Part shown: piece by piece, positions 9,299 to 17,925 of the stretch
How the letters are laid out: each line of letters opens with the position of its first letter
How positions within the stretch are numbered: position 1 is the stretch's first letter
DNA from: CBDUXP01 sp965371225 [NCBI: uncultured bacterium]
GTDB lineage: Bacteria > Abyssobacteria > SURF-5 > CBDUXP01
NCBI GenBank assembly: GCA_965371225.1
Contig: CBDUXP010000005.1
Span: 62,001-126,000, forward strand
Direction: 5' to 3'
Length of the DNA stretch: 64,000 nt
Made by a program: the position numbers and the translations under genes
The notes under the pieces: model-generated
What the model saw: only the letters and a program-made list of their open reading frames with translations
What the model was told of the DNA's origin: nothing
The model's database searches: none

Positions 9299-9742
9299 TT
9301 AGCCTCCCTCGCCGCTGTCCGGCTTCGTCAACTCCATCGCTTGGTCGGGCTGCGCCAAGGGCGTGAACCCAAGCTGCGCATAGAACTTCTGCGCGTCGGC
9401 CGTGCGCAACTCCCAGCGCTGGACATCCTTAAAGTCCTCGTGCGCCAGGACGGTCTCCACGAGCCACCTCGCGAGCCCCTTGCCGCGGAATTCTTCGAGC
9501 ACGAACACGTCCGCCAGGTAGGCCACGCTGCGGAAGTCCGTCAGCACACGCGCGTACCCGATCTGCCGGTCCCCCTGATACAAGCCGAAAGGCCTGGAGG
9601 ACGAAATGGAGCGCATGACCTGCTTCAGCGAGATCCCTTCTGCCCAGTACGACCCCCCCAGGAAGTCTTGCAGCATGGACAGGTCCAGCCGGCCCGGATC
9701 GTTGCTGATGAGGAATTCGTCGCGTTCCCAGGTCTCGCTCAC
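9299..9742 (-). CDS. GNAT-family N-acetyltransferase
   Basis: This 147-residue protein starts at GTG 9742, with GGAGGA seven bases upstream. The acetyl-CoA-binding motif A is VFVLEEFRGKGLARWLVETV, with the R/Q-x-x-G-x-G/A pattern read as RGKGLA. A terminal YAQLGF segment is typical of the family. The N-terminal YWAEGISLKQV and FGLYQGDRQIGYARVLTD segments match small GNATs (PF00583 or PF13508). The acceptor is unknown. Confidence 0.9.
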   Translation of the reverse strand: MSETWERDEFLISNDPGRLDLSMLQDFLGGSYWAEGISLKQVMRSISSSRPFGLYQGDRQIGYARVLTDFRSVAYLADVFVLEEFRGKGLARWLVETVLAHEDFKDVQRWELRTADAQKFYAQLGFTPLAQPDQAMELTKPDSGEGG

Positions 9743-9802
9743 GGTCCGTCCTCCCGAACGAACAACCTGAAGTGTACGCGACTGCGGCCCGCGCCGCGAG
9801 CC

Positions 9803-11596
9803 CTAGCCCGCAGGCGGCGCCGTGGGCAGGGGCAGCGTCGCCTGCGCCAGGCGCGGCAGGAAGTCTTCCGGCGCCTCGAATCCCGTGAGGGTCAGCTCGT
9901 CCCGGACCACGCCGTCCGGATCGATGAAGCTCACGTGGGGCAAGCCAACGATACCGAACCGCTCCCGTAACACGTTGTTCTCGGCCGTCTCCGCGGTCAG
10001 GTCCACCCGGATCAGTACGAAATCGCTCAGGCGAGCGGCCACGGTCTCCTCCGTGAACACGTACGCGTCGAGTTCCTTGCACGCGACGCACCAGTCGGCG
10101 TAGAAGTCGATCATCGCCGGCTGGCGGGCGGTGCGCGCGTCCGCCAGCGCCTGCTCGAGATCAGCCCGCCACGGCAGGTCGATCGCCTGCGCGGGAACGG
10201 CCGGCACCATCGCGGAACCGATGATCAAGTACGCGCCGAATGCTGACGCGGCCACGGCGGCACCCTTGCGCACCATGCTGGTGAGCGGCGCACCGTGAAA
10301 CGACCCGCGAAACGCCCCGAGCACCACGCCCCCGACCACGAGCACGACGGCCCACGCCATCGTCCGCGGCGTGCGCCCGAGCAGGCCGTCCAAGCCGGGA
10401 ACGACCCCACGCAGGAAGTACAGCGCCATGGCGAACATAACGATGCCGAACAGGCCCTTCACGCCGTCCATCCACGGCCCCGACCGCGGCAGCCGCCCGG
10501 CGAGACCCGCGAAGGTGCCGATGGCCAGGAAGAGGACGCCGATTCCCAGGGCATAGGTGAAGAGCAGGCCGAACCCCAGGTAGAGGTTGCGCGTCGTGGC
10601 CACGTAGGCCAGCACCGCCCCGAGCACCGGGCCCGTGCAGGGGGCGGCGACGATGCCGGCGACCAGGCCCATGAGGAATGCCCCGGCGGGGCCGGCCTTG
10701 CCCGCTGCGGTGAGCGCCGTTTGCCACCGGCTGGGCAAGCGAATTTCGAACAACCCGATCATGCTCAACCCGAACAGGGTGAAGGTGGCGGCGATGACAC
10801 CGACGACGACCGGGCTGGCCAGCACTTGGCCGAACACCTTGCCGCTCGCCGCCGCGGCCAGGCCGAGCGAGGAAAACATAACCGCCATCCCGAGCACGTA
10901 CACCGCCGACAGACTGAAGGCGCGCGTGCGGCTCGTCGCGCTCGCGGCGCCGAACACGCTTACCGTGATCGGGATCAGGGGATACACGCACGGCGTCAAG
11001 CTCGTGAGGACGCCGCCGACGAACACCGCGACGAACGCGAAGACCCATCCCCGCTGCAGGGTCGCCGCGAACCCGGCGGCCGTGCGCGGCGTCGGCCCTG
11101 GCGTAGCCCCCGCAGCGGGGGCGGCGCTCGCGGTGGCCGCGCCAATCGTGAGGTCAATCGTCCACGCGCCCTTTGCCGGGAAGAAGCACACAGTCTGCGA
11201 GCACCCCTGATGCTTGGTCTGGACGGCCACTTGATGCACGCCCACCGGCGCGTCCGCGGGGACTGTGAACGGAATCCGGAACGTTACGGCGCCCGTAAAG
11301 ATCTCCCGCGGCCCCAGGCCGAAGGGGTCGTCTTTCACTGGGCCCTTGGGACGCACTAATGCGGCCGCCTCCACGAGGGAGGTCGCGTCCAAGGTTACGT
11401 CCGTCATGTCGCCATAGACGAGGAAATCCTCGGCGACGGTCAGCGTGGCTTCAATGGCGCCGTTCGCACCGGGGGCCACGCGCGCCGGCACGGCTTGCAC
11501 GGACCACGTAAACGCATCCTGCCGCGGCGCCGCCGCCGCGGGGGCGGTCCAGGCCAAGCCGAACAGGAGACAGAGGGGGAGCGCGAAGCGCGGCAT
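9803..11596 (-). CDS. dsbD: Thiol:disulfide interchange protein DsbD (full length)
   Basis: All three DsbD parts are present in 597 residues. After a signal peptide comes an N-terminal immunoglobulin-like domain with a Cys pair in CSQTVCFFPAKG. An eight-helix membrane core follows, with VFVGGVLTSLTPCVYPLIPI and a second Cys in GIVAAPCTGPVLG. The C-terminal thioredoxin domain has the WCVAC active site at 502-506. DsbD passes electrons from cytoplasmic thioredoxin to periplasmic substrates such as cytochrome c maturation proteins and DsbC. The start is the ATG at 11596, with AGATTAGACACGC upstream. No partner dsb gene is adjacent. Confidence 0.95.
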   Translation of the reverse strand: MPRFALPLCLLFGLAWTAPAAAAPRQDAFTWSVQAVPARVAPGANGAIEATLTVAEDFLVYGDMTDVTLDATSLVEAAALVRPKGPVKDDPFGLGPREIFTGAVTFRIPFTVPADAPVGVHQVAVQTKHQGCSQTVCFFPAKGAWTIDLTIGAATASAAPAAGATPGPTPRTAAGFAATLQRGWVFAFVAVFVGGVLTSLTPCVYPLIPITVSVFGAASATSRTRAFSLSAVYVLGMAVMFSSLGLAAAASGKVFGQVLASPVVVGVIAATFTLFGLSMIGLFEIRLPSRWQTALTAAGKAGPAGAFLMGLVAGIVAAPCTGPVLGAVLAYVATTRNLYLGFGLLFTYALGIGVLFLAIGTFAGLAGRLPRSGPWMDGVKGLFGIVMFAMALYFLRGVVPGLDGLLGRTPRTMAWAVVLVVGGVVLGAFRGSFHGAPLTSMVRKGAAVAASAFGAYLIIGSAMVPAVPAQAIDLPWRADLEQALADARTARQPAMIDFYADWCVACKELDAYVFTEETVAARLSDFVLIRVDLTAETAENNVLRERFGIVGLPHVSFIDPDGVVRDELTLTGFEAPEDFLPRLAQATLPLPTAPPAG

Positions 11597-11710
11597 GCGT
11601 GTCTAATCTTACGAACGCGAGGGGCGGCGGTTTCAAGCAAAGTCTAGCATGGGCGCCGGAGGCCGGCCACGCGGCGCGACCGCGGCCTACACGTGATGCG
11701 CCTGCCCCGC

Positions 11711-12481
11711 TCAGATGCTCCCGCCGAACCAATCGAGCAAAACGTCCAGCTCGCGGATCACGTAACTCTGGCCCACCTGCTCGACGCGCCGGTCCAGATC
11801 GGGGCGCAGCCAGACGGTCCGCAACCCCAGCGCCTCGGCCCCCTGAAGGTGCGTCCGAAAGTCGCGGCACACGACCAGCACCTCGTCCGGCTGGCACTCG
11901 AGGCCGTCGAGCACCTCCCGGAATACGCTGGGGTGCGGGAGACACCACCCCCAGTCGGCCGTGAGCATCACGTGATCGAAGAGCGTGTCCAGGCCGCCTG
12001 CGGCCCAACGGTCGCGCAGAAACTGGCCCGGCATGAGGCAGTTGCACATCAGCCCCAGGGCGAGCCCGGAATCGCGGAGTGCGCGCACGATGGAGACGCA
12101 CTCGTCGTCCATGGGCAACGCCTCCAAGTGGCCGAACGTTTCCACCAACGACGCGACGGACTCCTGCGACGGGGGTTCGCCGCTCATGGCCAGCAACGTC
12201 TCGTAGACGACGGTGGCCGCCGGTTCCATGTGGCAGTCCGCGTCCACGACGGCGTCGGCCCGTTGGTCGAGCGCGTATCCCACCAGGGGAAGGAGATGCG
12301 CAACGCTGGCGTTTGGCGTGGCGCTCAGCCCGGCGTCCGCCGCGAACGCCGGATCCTGCACCGCCGCGCTCGCCATCTCGCCCAGGGGCGGCGCCGGCGG
12401 GGCGAGCACACCGTAGTAGGCGAACACGACCGCATCCACATTCTCGGGCGGGAGGACATCGACATACGTCGGGTCGGACAC
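11711..12481 (-). CDS. HAD-superfamily protein lacking the nucleophilic aspartate
   Basis: These 256 residues have the HAD fold order: motif I region VDAVVFAYYGVLAPP, a helical cap, SGLALGLMCNCLMPG at the position of motif II, and VVCRDFRTHLQGAEALGLRTVWLRPD at motif IV, where helix and strand spacing are normal. The usual first Asp of motif I (FDxxGVL) is Ala, and motif II has no clear Ser/Thr, so phosphatase or dehalogenase chemistry is doubtful. It starts with GTG at 12481, nine bases after the ligase gene ends, so it is the third gene of a Nudix-ligase-HAD operon. Confidence 0.75.
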   Translation of the reverse strand: MSDPTYVDVLPPENVDAVVFAYYGVLAPPAPPLGEMASAAVQDPAFAADAGLSATPNASVAHLLPLVGYALDQRADAVVDADCHMEPAATVVYETLLAMSGEPPSQESVASLVETFGHLEALPMDDECVSIVRALRDSGLALGLMCNCLMPGQFLRDRWAAGGLDTLFDHVMLTADWGWCLPHPSVFREVLDGLECQPDEVLVVCRDFRTHLQGAEALGLRTVWLRPDLDRRVEQVGQSYVIRELDVLLDWFGGSI

Positions 12482-12490
12482 GAGGGGCCC

Positions 12491-14239
12491 TTAGGCCGAG
12501 GCGAGGACGCGCGTTCGCCCCTTCTCGGCGAAGAGCGCGTGCACGTCCTCCAGCAGCGCGGGCTCGAAGGGGACGTACCCGCCGGCGCGCCGGTACCAGA
12601 TGGGGTCGCTCACTAGAGCCAAGTGGAACTGTTCCCGTTGCAGCGGCCGCTTGACCAACTTGTGCGTCGGCGTCCACGGCGGGTCCTGCAGGATGCGCAC
12701 GTACTGCGGCACCCACAAGTCGAGGTAGTTTGGATGGTCCGCCAGATACGCCCAAAAGGCCGCCGCATCGAACGCCGCGCCGGGCTGCAGCACCAAGGCG
12801 ACCATGACGTCGTCGTCCCCATGGGCGTTGGGGACGCCGTACACCGCGCAGGAAGACACCGCGTCGTACGCCTCAATCAACCACTCAATGGGTTCAGTCG
12901 GAAAGTTCTCCCCGTTGTACCGAATCCAGTCGGACGTACGGCCGTCGAAAAACAGGAACCGCACGGGTTGGCCGTCGTCCTCGTGCACCTCGATGTGCCC
13001 CAGGTCGCCGGACCAGTAGTTCCCGTCGCGCACTTTCTGCGCCGTAGCCTCGGCGTTCTTGTAATAGCCCTCGAACGCGCCGACGCTGCCCACCCGCACG
13101 ATCTGCCCCACGCATTCCGCCGCATTCGCCACGTTGCCCTGCGCATCCAGAATACCGTTCGGACACTCCGCGCCCGCTTCCGTGAAGATGCGCACGTCAT
13201 CCGGCGCGCGCCCCACGGAATCCGGCGGGTCGTCCGGCCGCCGCAGCGTACTGATCGCGCCTTCAGTCGAACCGTAGAGTTCGATGATTTCCTCCGGCCC
13301 GAACCGGTCCAGAAACTGTTGCCGCGTGGCCGTGCTCGCGCCGTTGCCGATGAGCACCCGCAGCCGGTGGTCCCGGTCCTGCCCGGTGGGCGGCGTCTCC
13401 AACAAATAGGACAGGGTCTTGCCCACGTACGAGCAGGACGTGGCGCCGTAGCGCCGCACGTCCTTCAGCCAGTTGCTCGAGCTGAACTTGGGCCGGAACG
13501 CGACGCCCGCGCCCGCGGTCAGCGCCGGCAGCACCCCCAGGTACACCGAGTTGCTGTGGAACAGGGGCTGGCTGAAGTACGCCACGTCGTCCCGCCCGAA
13601 CCCGAGCCGCATGGCGATCAGGCCGACGAAGCAGTACTTCTGATGGGAGCCGAGGATGCCCTTCGGCGCGCCCGTGGTGCCGCTGGTAAACACGATCATC
13701 ATCGGATCCTCGGGAGCCACGGTGACGTCCGGCGGCGCTTCCGCGTTCGCCCCCGCGGCCTCACACGCGTCGTCCAGCGCCGCATCGAGCCACCGCCAGC
13801 CGGGATGCGGCTCGTCTGCCGCGGTGGCGGCGCCGCGCGTGCTGACGAGGATGTCCCGGGGCTGCACGCACGCGCAGCCGTCCGCCACGTCGGCCAGCAC
13901 GGACACGTACTGCGGTTCCGTGAGGAGGAGCTGGCAGTCGGTGTAATTGATGTCCCGCTGCAACGCCTCCCCGAAGAAGGTGTAGTTCACGCCCACCAGC
14001 ACCGCCCCGCTGAGCGCCGCGCCGCCGAACGCGAAGAGGAATTCGGGATAGTTCTGCATCAGGACGCCCACGTGGAACGGCCCGTCCTTCTTGTGGGCGA
14101 GGAACAGATGCGCGTACCGCAAGCACTCGCTGTAGTATTCCGCATACGTGAGTTCCAAGCCGTCGAACTGCAGGAACCGCCGGCCGGCCGTGTCCGCCTC
14201 CGTCCCGCGCTCAATTAGCAGATCCCGAACCGTTTCCAC
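12491..14239 (-). CDS. AMP-forming acyl-CoA synthetase (ANL superfamily)
   Basis: I chose GTG 14239 (FVETVRDLLIERG), preceded by a GGGGGG ribosome-binding site, giving 582 residues. A longer frame reaches 14518 but overlaps the Nudix gene with uncharacteristic sequence. Adenylation motifs are clear: IVFTSGTTGAPKGI (P-loop), ELYGSTEGAI (A5), FDGRTSDWIRYNGENFPTEP (A7-A8 hinge), and a terminal KLVKRPLQRE where the catalytic lysine sits. The family activates fatty or aromatic acids through an acyl-adenylate to the CoA thioester. The sequence resembles the medium/very-long-chain ligase branch, but the substrate is not readable. Confidence 0.9.
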   Translation of the reverse strand: METVRDLLIERGTEADTAGRRFLQFDGLELTYAEYYSECLRYAHLFLAHKKDGPFHVGVLMQNYPEFLFAFGGAALSGAVLVGVNYTFFGEALQRDINYTDCQLLLTEPQYVSVLADVADGCACVQPRDILVSTRGAATAADEPHPGWRWLDAALDDACEAAGANAEAPPDVTVAPEDPMMIVFTSGTTGAPKGILGSHQKYCFVGLIAMRLGFGRDDVAYFSQPLFHSNSVYLGVLPALTAGAGVAFRPKFSSSNWLKDVRRYGATSCSYVGKTLSYLLETPPTGQDRDHRLRVLIGNGASTATRQQFLDRFGPEEIIELYGSTEGAISTLRRPDDPPDSVGRAPDDVRIFTEAGAECPNGILDAQGNVANAAECVGQIVRVGSVGAFEGYYKNAEATAQKVRDGNYWSGDLGHIEVHEDDGQPVRFLFFDGRTSDWIRYNGENFPTEPIEWLIEAYDAVSSCAVYGVPNAHGDDDVMVALVLQPGAAFDAAAFWAYLADHPNYLDLWVPQYVRILQDPPWTPTHKLVKRPLQREQFHLALVSDPIWYRRAGGYVPFEPALLEDVHALFAEKGRTRVLASA

Positions 14240-14250
14240 GAACCGCCCCC

Positions 14251-14982
14251 CTACTCCATGAACGTTTGCGGTGCGCCCTGGCTGTCGGCCAACACGGCCG
14301 CAATGCTGTCGTGCGTCGCGAGCCGTTCCAGGTTCATAATCGTCGGCAGGATCATGGGCAGCTCCCCCGCTTCGTGTTGCCGCAATGCGTCCGCCGGCGC
14401 GAGCCACGCATGCGCCACCAGTTCCGCACCGTCTTGCACGGCGCGCAACCCGGGCGGCGCCTCCGCGACGAAGAACCGCGTGTCGAACCGTTTCGGCGAA
14501 AACTCGGGGGTAATCCAATGCGCGAAGTAGTGGAGGCGGTCGGCTGCCAACCGCAGGCCCGCGGCCTTGACCACGTCGTCAAACTGCCAGCGGTTGTTGT
14601 GTACCCGGCGCCGCACCTCGCGCAGCAAGTCCTCTTCCGTCGCGCTGATGTGATGCAGTCCGCCATCGGGATCGTACGCGAGGAAGACCCCGGCTTCCTC
14701 GAAGGCCTCCCGCAGCGCACACACCCAATGGCCCAGCGCCCACTCCGGCGAGTCCGCCGTGGGCAACTGGCGAAACGCGGCAGCGGCATCCATCCCGGCG
14801 CATAACGCCAGGACCTCCGGCGCACAATCCGCCTCATCCACGCGCCCGCCCGGGAAGACGTACGCACCTGGGGCGAAGGACGCATCCGGGGTGCGCCGCA
14901 GGAGGAGCACCTCGAACGGCGCCGCGCCCTCGCTCGGGCGCAGCAGCATCAGGGTCGACGCGGGAACTGGTTCGACAGGCAT
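14251..14982 (-). CDS. Nudix hydrolase, NUDT19/RP2-like CoA-pyrophosphatase type
   Basis: This 243-residue protein starts ASTLMLLRPSEG, and carries a split Nudix box. The glycine part is PGAYVFPGGRVDEAD, and the catalytic helix ALREAFEEAGVFL comes about 35 residues later. An insertion between the box glycine and the helix is characteristic of the NUDT7/NUDT19 peroxisomal CoA diphosphatase branch. It probably cleaves CoA or acyl-CoA. It lies 11 bases upstream of the acyl-CoA ligase, so a role in CoA turnover is consistent with context. Confidence 0.88.
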   Translation of the reverse strand: MPVEPVPASTLMLLRPSEGAAPFEVLLLRRTPDASFAPGAYVFPGGRVDEADCAPEVLALCAGMDAAAAFRQLPTADSPEWALGHWVCALREAFEEAGVFLAYDPDGGLHHISATEEDLLREVRRRVHNNRWQFDDVVKAAGLRLAADRLHYFAHWITPEFSPKRFDTRFFVAEAPPGLRAVQDGAELVAHAWLAPADALRQHEAGELPMILPTIMNLERLATHDSIAAVLADSQGAPQTFME

Positions 14983-15113
14983 AGACAGCGCGTATCTTAC
15001 CCTGGGCCGGGGCCGGGAGACTCCGGACGCCGCTGGAGGCAGGGATATCCCTCCCGAACTCGCTCCGCGCGCGCTTCGGCGCCCGCGATGAGGCAGGAAT
15101 GTCTGCGGCGGTG

Positions 15114-15548
15114 CTAGCCGGATTTCCGGCGGCGGCTCACGAGTTTGTCCACGCGGCGTTCGAGCATATTGATCTTGCGATGCAGATCATCCATGTCTTT
15201 CTTCGTCGGGAGCCGGAAGCTCCCCAGCGCATCGGCAATGCGCGTGTCGACGGTCTTGTCGAAGTCCGAGCGAGCCCGGGTGGCGCGTTTCCGGTAATCC
15301 TCGACCAGCTTGCGCCCTTCACGTTCCGACGTTTCGCCCCGGTCGATCAACTCTTTCACGAGGCGTTCCAAGCCCTCTTCGGCGAGGGAGAAGGCCCCGA
15401 CGGACGCCAACACCGGATTGCGCAACAAGTCGGGCAGGCGAAAGGTCCCGCCCCGCTTCGGACGGGCACCCTTCTTCGCGACCCGCTTGGAGCTGCGCTT
15501 GGCGGGGGCCTTCTTCTTGGCGGCCTTCTTACGCGTGGCCACGGTCAC
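15114..15548 (-). CDS. Phasin-family PHA granule protein with histone-like basic N-terminus
   Basis: The first about 35 residues are almost entirely Lys, Ala and Arg (TRKKAAKKKAPAKRSSKRV), a basic tail. The rest is an amphipathic helical phasin region: NPVLASVGAFSLAEEGLERL, GRKLVEDYRKRATRARSDFD, and LPTKKDMDDLHRKINMLERRVD, which ends the PhaF/PhaI family. In Pseudomonas PhaF the basic arm binds DNA and helps partition granules; here the arm is N-terminal instead of C-terminal. The start ATG overlaps the last bases of phaR (ATGA), so the two are translationally coupled. Confidence 0.88.
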   Translation of the reverse strand: MTVATRKKAAKKKAPAKRSSKRVAKKGARPKRGGTFRLPDLLRNPVLASVGAFSLAEEGLERLVKELIDRGETSEREGRKLVEDYRKRATRARSDFDKTVDTRIADALGSFRLPTKKDMDDLHRKINMLERRVDKLVSRRRKSG

Positions 15549-16171
15549 CCCTTCTTCCCGGCGCGGGATTTACCCTTCCCGCCGGAGCGCCGGGGTCCGT
15601 CGGCCCGCCCGTCTGTCATCACCCCATCCAGCTTGGTGACGAGCGCGTCGATCCGTTTCGTCAACTCTTGCACCTCCGTGCGCGAGGGTAACCGCAGGGC
15701 ATCCACAAACTCCCGAACGCGGCGGTCGATGCTGCGTTCCAACTCGCGGCGATGTTTCCCGAGGTTGCTCCCCACCGAGCCCAGGAAGTCCCGCGCCTCC
15801 TCCTCCGTCACCTCGCCTTGTTCCACGAGGCGCCGGTACGTGCGCTCGCGGGCTTCGTCGGCGAGCGACAGCGCGCCGCGGCCCGCCCGCCGCGTCTGCT
15901 CCAGAAACTCCAACACCGATTCGCCCCCCCGCTGTAGGACATCCTTGAGCGCTTCGAGCGGCAGCAGGCTGCGCTGGTTCTTCTCCGCCTCGACCATGAC
16001 CTGGGCGAGGGTGACCGAGGTGATGTCTTCCCCCGTCCGGCTTTCGATGATCTCGACGTCGAGCCCCTGCTGAATCAGCGCGTGGATCTTCTCCAGGCTG
16101 ACGTAGCAACTGGTGGTGGTGTCGTAGAGTTTGCGGTTGGCGTACCGCTTGATGCGATGGAGTTCGGGCAC
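15545..16171 (-). CDS. phaR: PHA synthesis repressor PhaR fused to a phasin-like C-terminus
   Basis: The N-terminus IKRYANRKLYDTTTSCYVSL is the PHB/PHA accumulation regulator DNA-binding domain (PF07879). ITSVTLAQVMVEAEKNQ follows and completes that domain by about residue 75. From about 80 to 190 the protein is helical and phasin-like, ending LPSRTEVQELTKRIDALVTK, which parallels the C-terminus of the neighbouring phasin. A basic tail closes it. PhaR represses phasin genes and is titrated by PHA granules. Here repressor and granule-binding parts share one chain. It starts at GTG 16171. Confidence 0.9.
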   Translation of the reverse strand: MPELHRIKRYANRKLYDTTTSCYVSLEKIHALIQQGLDVEIIESRTGEDITSVTLAQVMVEAEKNQRSLLPLEALKDVLQRGGESVLEFLEQTRRAGRGALSLADEARERTYRRLVEQGEVTEEEARDFLGSVGSNLGKHRRELERSIDRRVREFVDALRLPSRTEVQELTKRIDALVTKLDGVMTDGRADGPRRSGGKGKSRAGKKG

Positions 16172-16217
16172 ACGTGCTTCCGGATTACTGCGTCCTGCCG
16201 GACGTTAACACGGTGCG

Positions 16218-16811
16218 TCATAACGTGTCAAACCGCCAGTCCCGCGTGACGTACAGCCGTTCTTCCGTCGCGACAACATCCACCCGCGCGTCGTGCGGCT
16301 CGGCGGGAATAGTGTCCACGAGTTGGCATTCGTACGCGACACCAATGCGGCGGCCCGGCGCGCGCGCAAGCAAACGATCGTAAAACCCTGCGCCCCGCCC
16401 CAGCCGCGCTCCGGTTCGATCAAACGCGACCCCGGGCACCACGATCACGTCAACGGCGCCCGCGTCCACGAGCGTCCACGGTTCCGGCGGCACCTGGACG
16501 CCGCGCGCGCCCGGTATCAACGCATCCACGTTGGTGCAGGCGGCCAACGCCGGCGTGCCGCCCGGCCCGAACACCGGCAGGGCCACGGCGGCGTAACGCG
16601 CACACACATCGCGCAGGAGGGGGGCGAGGTGCACCTCCGAGGGGAGCGCCGCGTAGGCTGCCACGCGCAACCGGGGGAGCGCCGGCAGCAGGACCAGCGG
16701 GCGCAGGCGCTCGCAGATGGCCGCGTCCGCCGCGCGCCGTTCGTCGTCCGAGAGGTTGGCGCGCTGAGCGCCCACCGTGCGGCGCAGTTCGGCTTTGGCG
16801 GAGGAACTCAT
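16218..16811 (-). CDS. 5-formyltetrahydrofolate cyclo-ligase
   Basis: This 197-residue protein starts at ATG 16811 (MSSSAKAELRR); a frame 24 bases longer is less likely. The early AELRRTVGAQRANLSDDERR segment binds ATP. The C-terminal LGRGAGFYDRLLA and VDVVATEERLYV are signature segments of PF01812. The enzyme converts 5-formyl-THF to 5,10-methenyl-THF using ATP and clears an inhibitory folate. It ends 46 bases before the phaR start. I see no 6S RNA beside it, although that association is common in other bacteria. Confidence 0.93.
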   Translation of the reverse strand: MSSSAKAELRRTVGAQRANLSDDERRAADAAICERLRPLVLLPALPRLRVAAYAALPSEVHLAPLLRDVCARYAAVALPVFGPGGTPALAACTNVDALIPGARGVQVPPEPWTLVDAGAVDVIVVPGVAFDRTGARLGRGAGFYDRLLARAPGRRIGVAYECQLVDTIPAEPHDARVDVVATEERLYVTRDWRFDTL

Positions 16812-16869
16812 GGGGGCGCACTCGCGAAGCGGCACTACTGTACCGCACGGCCGGGACCGTGGCGCCCGC

Positions 16870-17925
16870 TCAGCCGCCGATCTGGTACATCTCGATTTTG
16901 TCGACGGGAATGAAGTTGGACGCGCCGGCCAGGCGGATATCCCGCTCTTCGGAATAGCGATCCGTCCGCGCCTCCCAGACCGCGCCGATCATATCGCCCA
17001 GCGCCTCGTCCGACGCGCCGGCGCGCATGGACCCGCGCACGTCCCGTCCGGCGGCCGCGAACAGGCACGTCACTAGCCGGCCATCGGCCGACAGGCGCGC
17101 ACGCGTACAATCGCCGCAGAACGGTTTGGTGACGGAGGCGATGACACCGATTTCACCGTCCCCGTCGGCGTACCGATAGCGCGTCGCCACTTCGCCCCGG
17201 TAGCGCGGCGCAACGGGAACGAGCGGCCAGGCGACGTGAATGCGCGCCACGATCTCCGCCGCCGGGACCGTCTGCCCCGGTTCCCACCCGTTCAGCGTGC
17301 CCACGTCCATGTATTCGATGAATCGAAGGATATGCCCCGTGCCTTTGAAGTACCGGGCCAGGTCGAGAAGCGTGTGGTCGTTCACGCCGCGCTGCACGAC
17401 GCAGTTGATCTTGATGGGCCCGAAGCCGGCGCGCTCGGCCGCGGCAATCCCCGCGAGGACGGGCGCCGGGTCCAGCCCGCGGCCGTTCATGCGTCGGAAC
17501 ACGGCCGGGTCCAGGCTGTCGAGGCTAACCGTGAGCCGGTGAAGACCCGCATCCCGCAAGGTGGCCGCGTGCTTCGCGAGCAGGGAGCCGTTCGTGGTCA
17601 GCGTGAGGTCCGCCAGGCCGGGAATGGCCGCGAGCCGTTCGATGACGACCGGCAGGTCCGGCCGGATGAGCGGTTCTCCCCCCGTCAGGCGCACTTTCTC
17701 GACACCCAGCTCGACGAATAGCCGCGCCATGCGCGCGATTTCGTCGGGGGTCAAGAGATCCGGCTTCGAAAGAAATTCGTACCCGTCGCCGTAGACGTCC
17801 GCCGGCATGCAATAGGGACAGCGGAAATTGCAGCGGTCCGTCAGCGAGATGCGGAGGTCCCGCAGGGGCCGGCCGCGCCGGTCGCGCACCCCCACGGCGG
17901 GCACGGCATGGCGCAACGCGCTCAT
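16870..17925 (-). CDS. moaA: GTP 3',8-cyclase MoaA (radical SAM)
   Basis: The radical SAM motif CNFRCPYC lies near residue 32. A second Fe-S cluster site is VTKPFCGDCTRARLSADG, followed about 14 residues later by TCLF, giving the CxxC-x13-C pattern. The protein ends YQIGG with the two C-terminal glycines that enter the MoaA active site. It makes the cyclic pyranopterin precursor with MoaC. The length (351) is normal. Its ATG overlaps the stop of the receiver-like gene, placing it last in a molybdenum-cofactor operon read leftward from moeA or mobA. Confidence 0.95.
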   Translation of the reverse strand: MSALRHAVPAVGVRDRRGRPLRDLRISLTDRCNFRCPYCMPADVYGDGYEFLSKPDLLTPDEIARMARLFVELGVEKVRLTGGEPLIRPDLPVVIERLAAIPGLADLTLTTNGSLLAKHAATLRDAGLHRLTVSLDSLDPAVFRRMNGRGLDPAPVLAGIAAAERAGFGPIKINCVVQRGVNDHTLLDLARYFKGTGHILRFIEYMDVGTLNGWEPGQTVPAAEIVARIHVAWPLVPVAPRYRGEVATRYRYADGDGEIGVIASVTKPFCGDCTRARLSADGRLVTCLFAAAGRDVRGSMRAGASDEALGDMIGAVWEARTDRYSEERDIRLAGASNFIPVDKIEMYQIGG

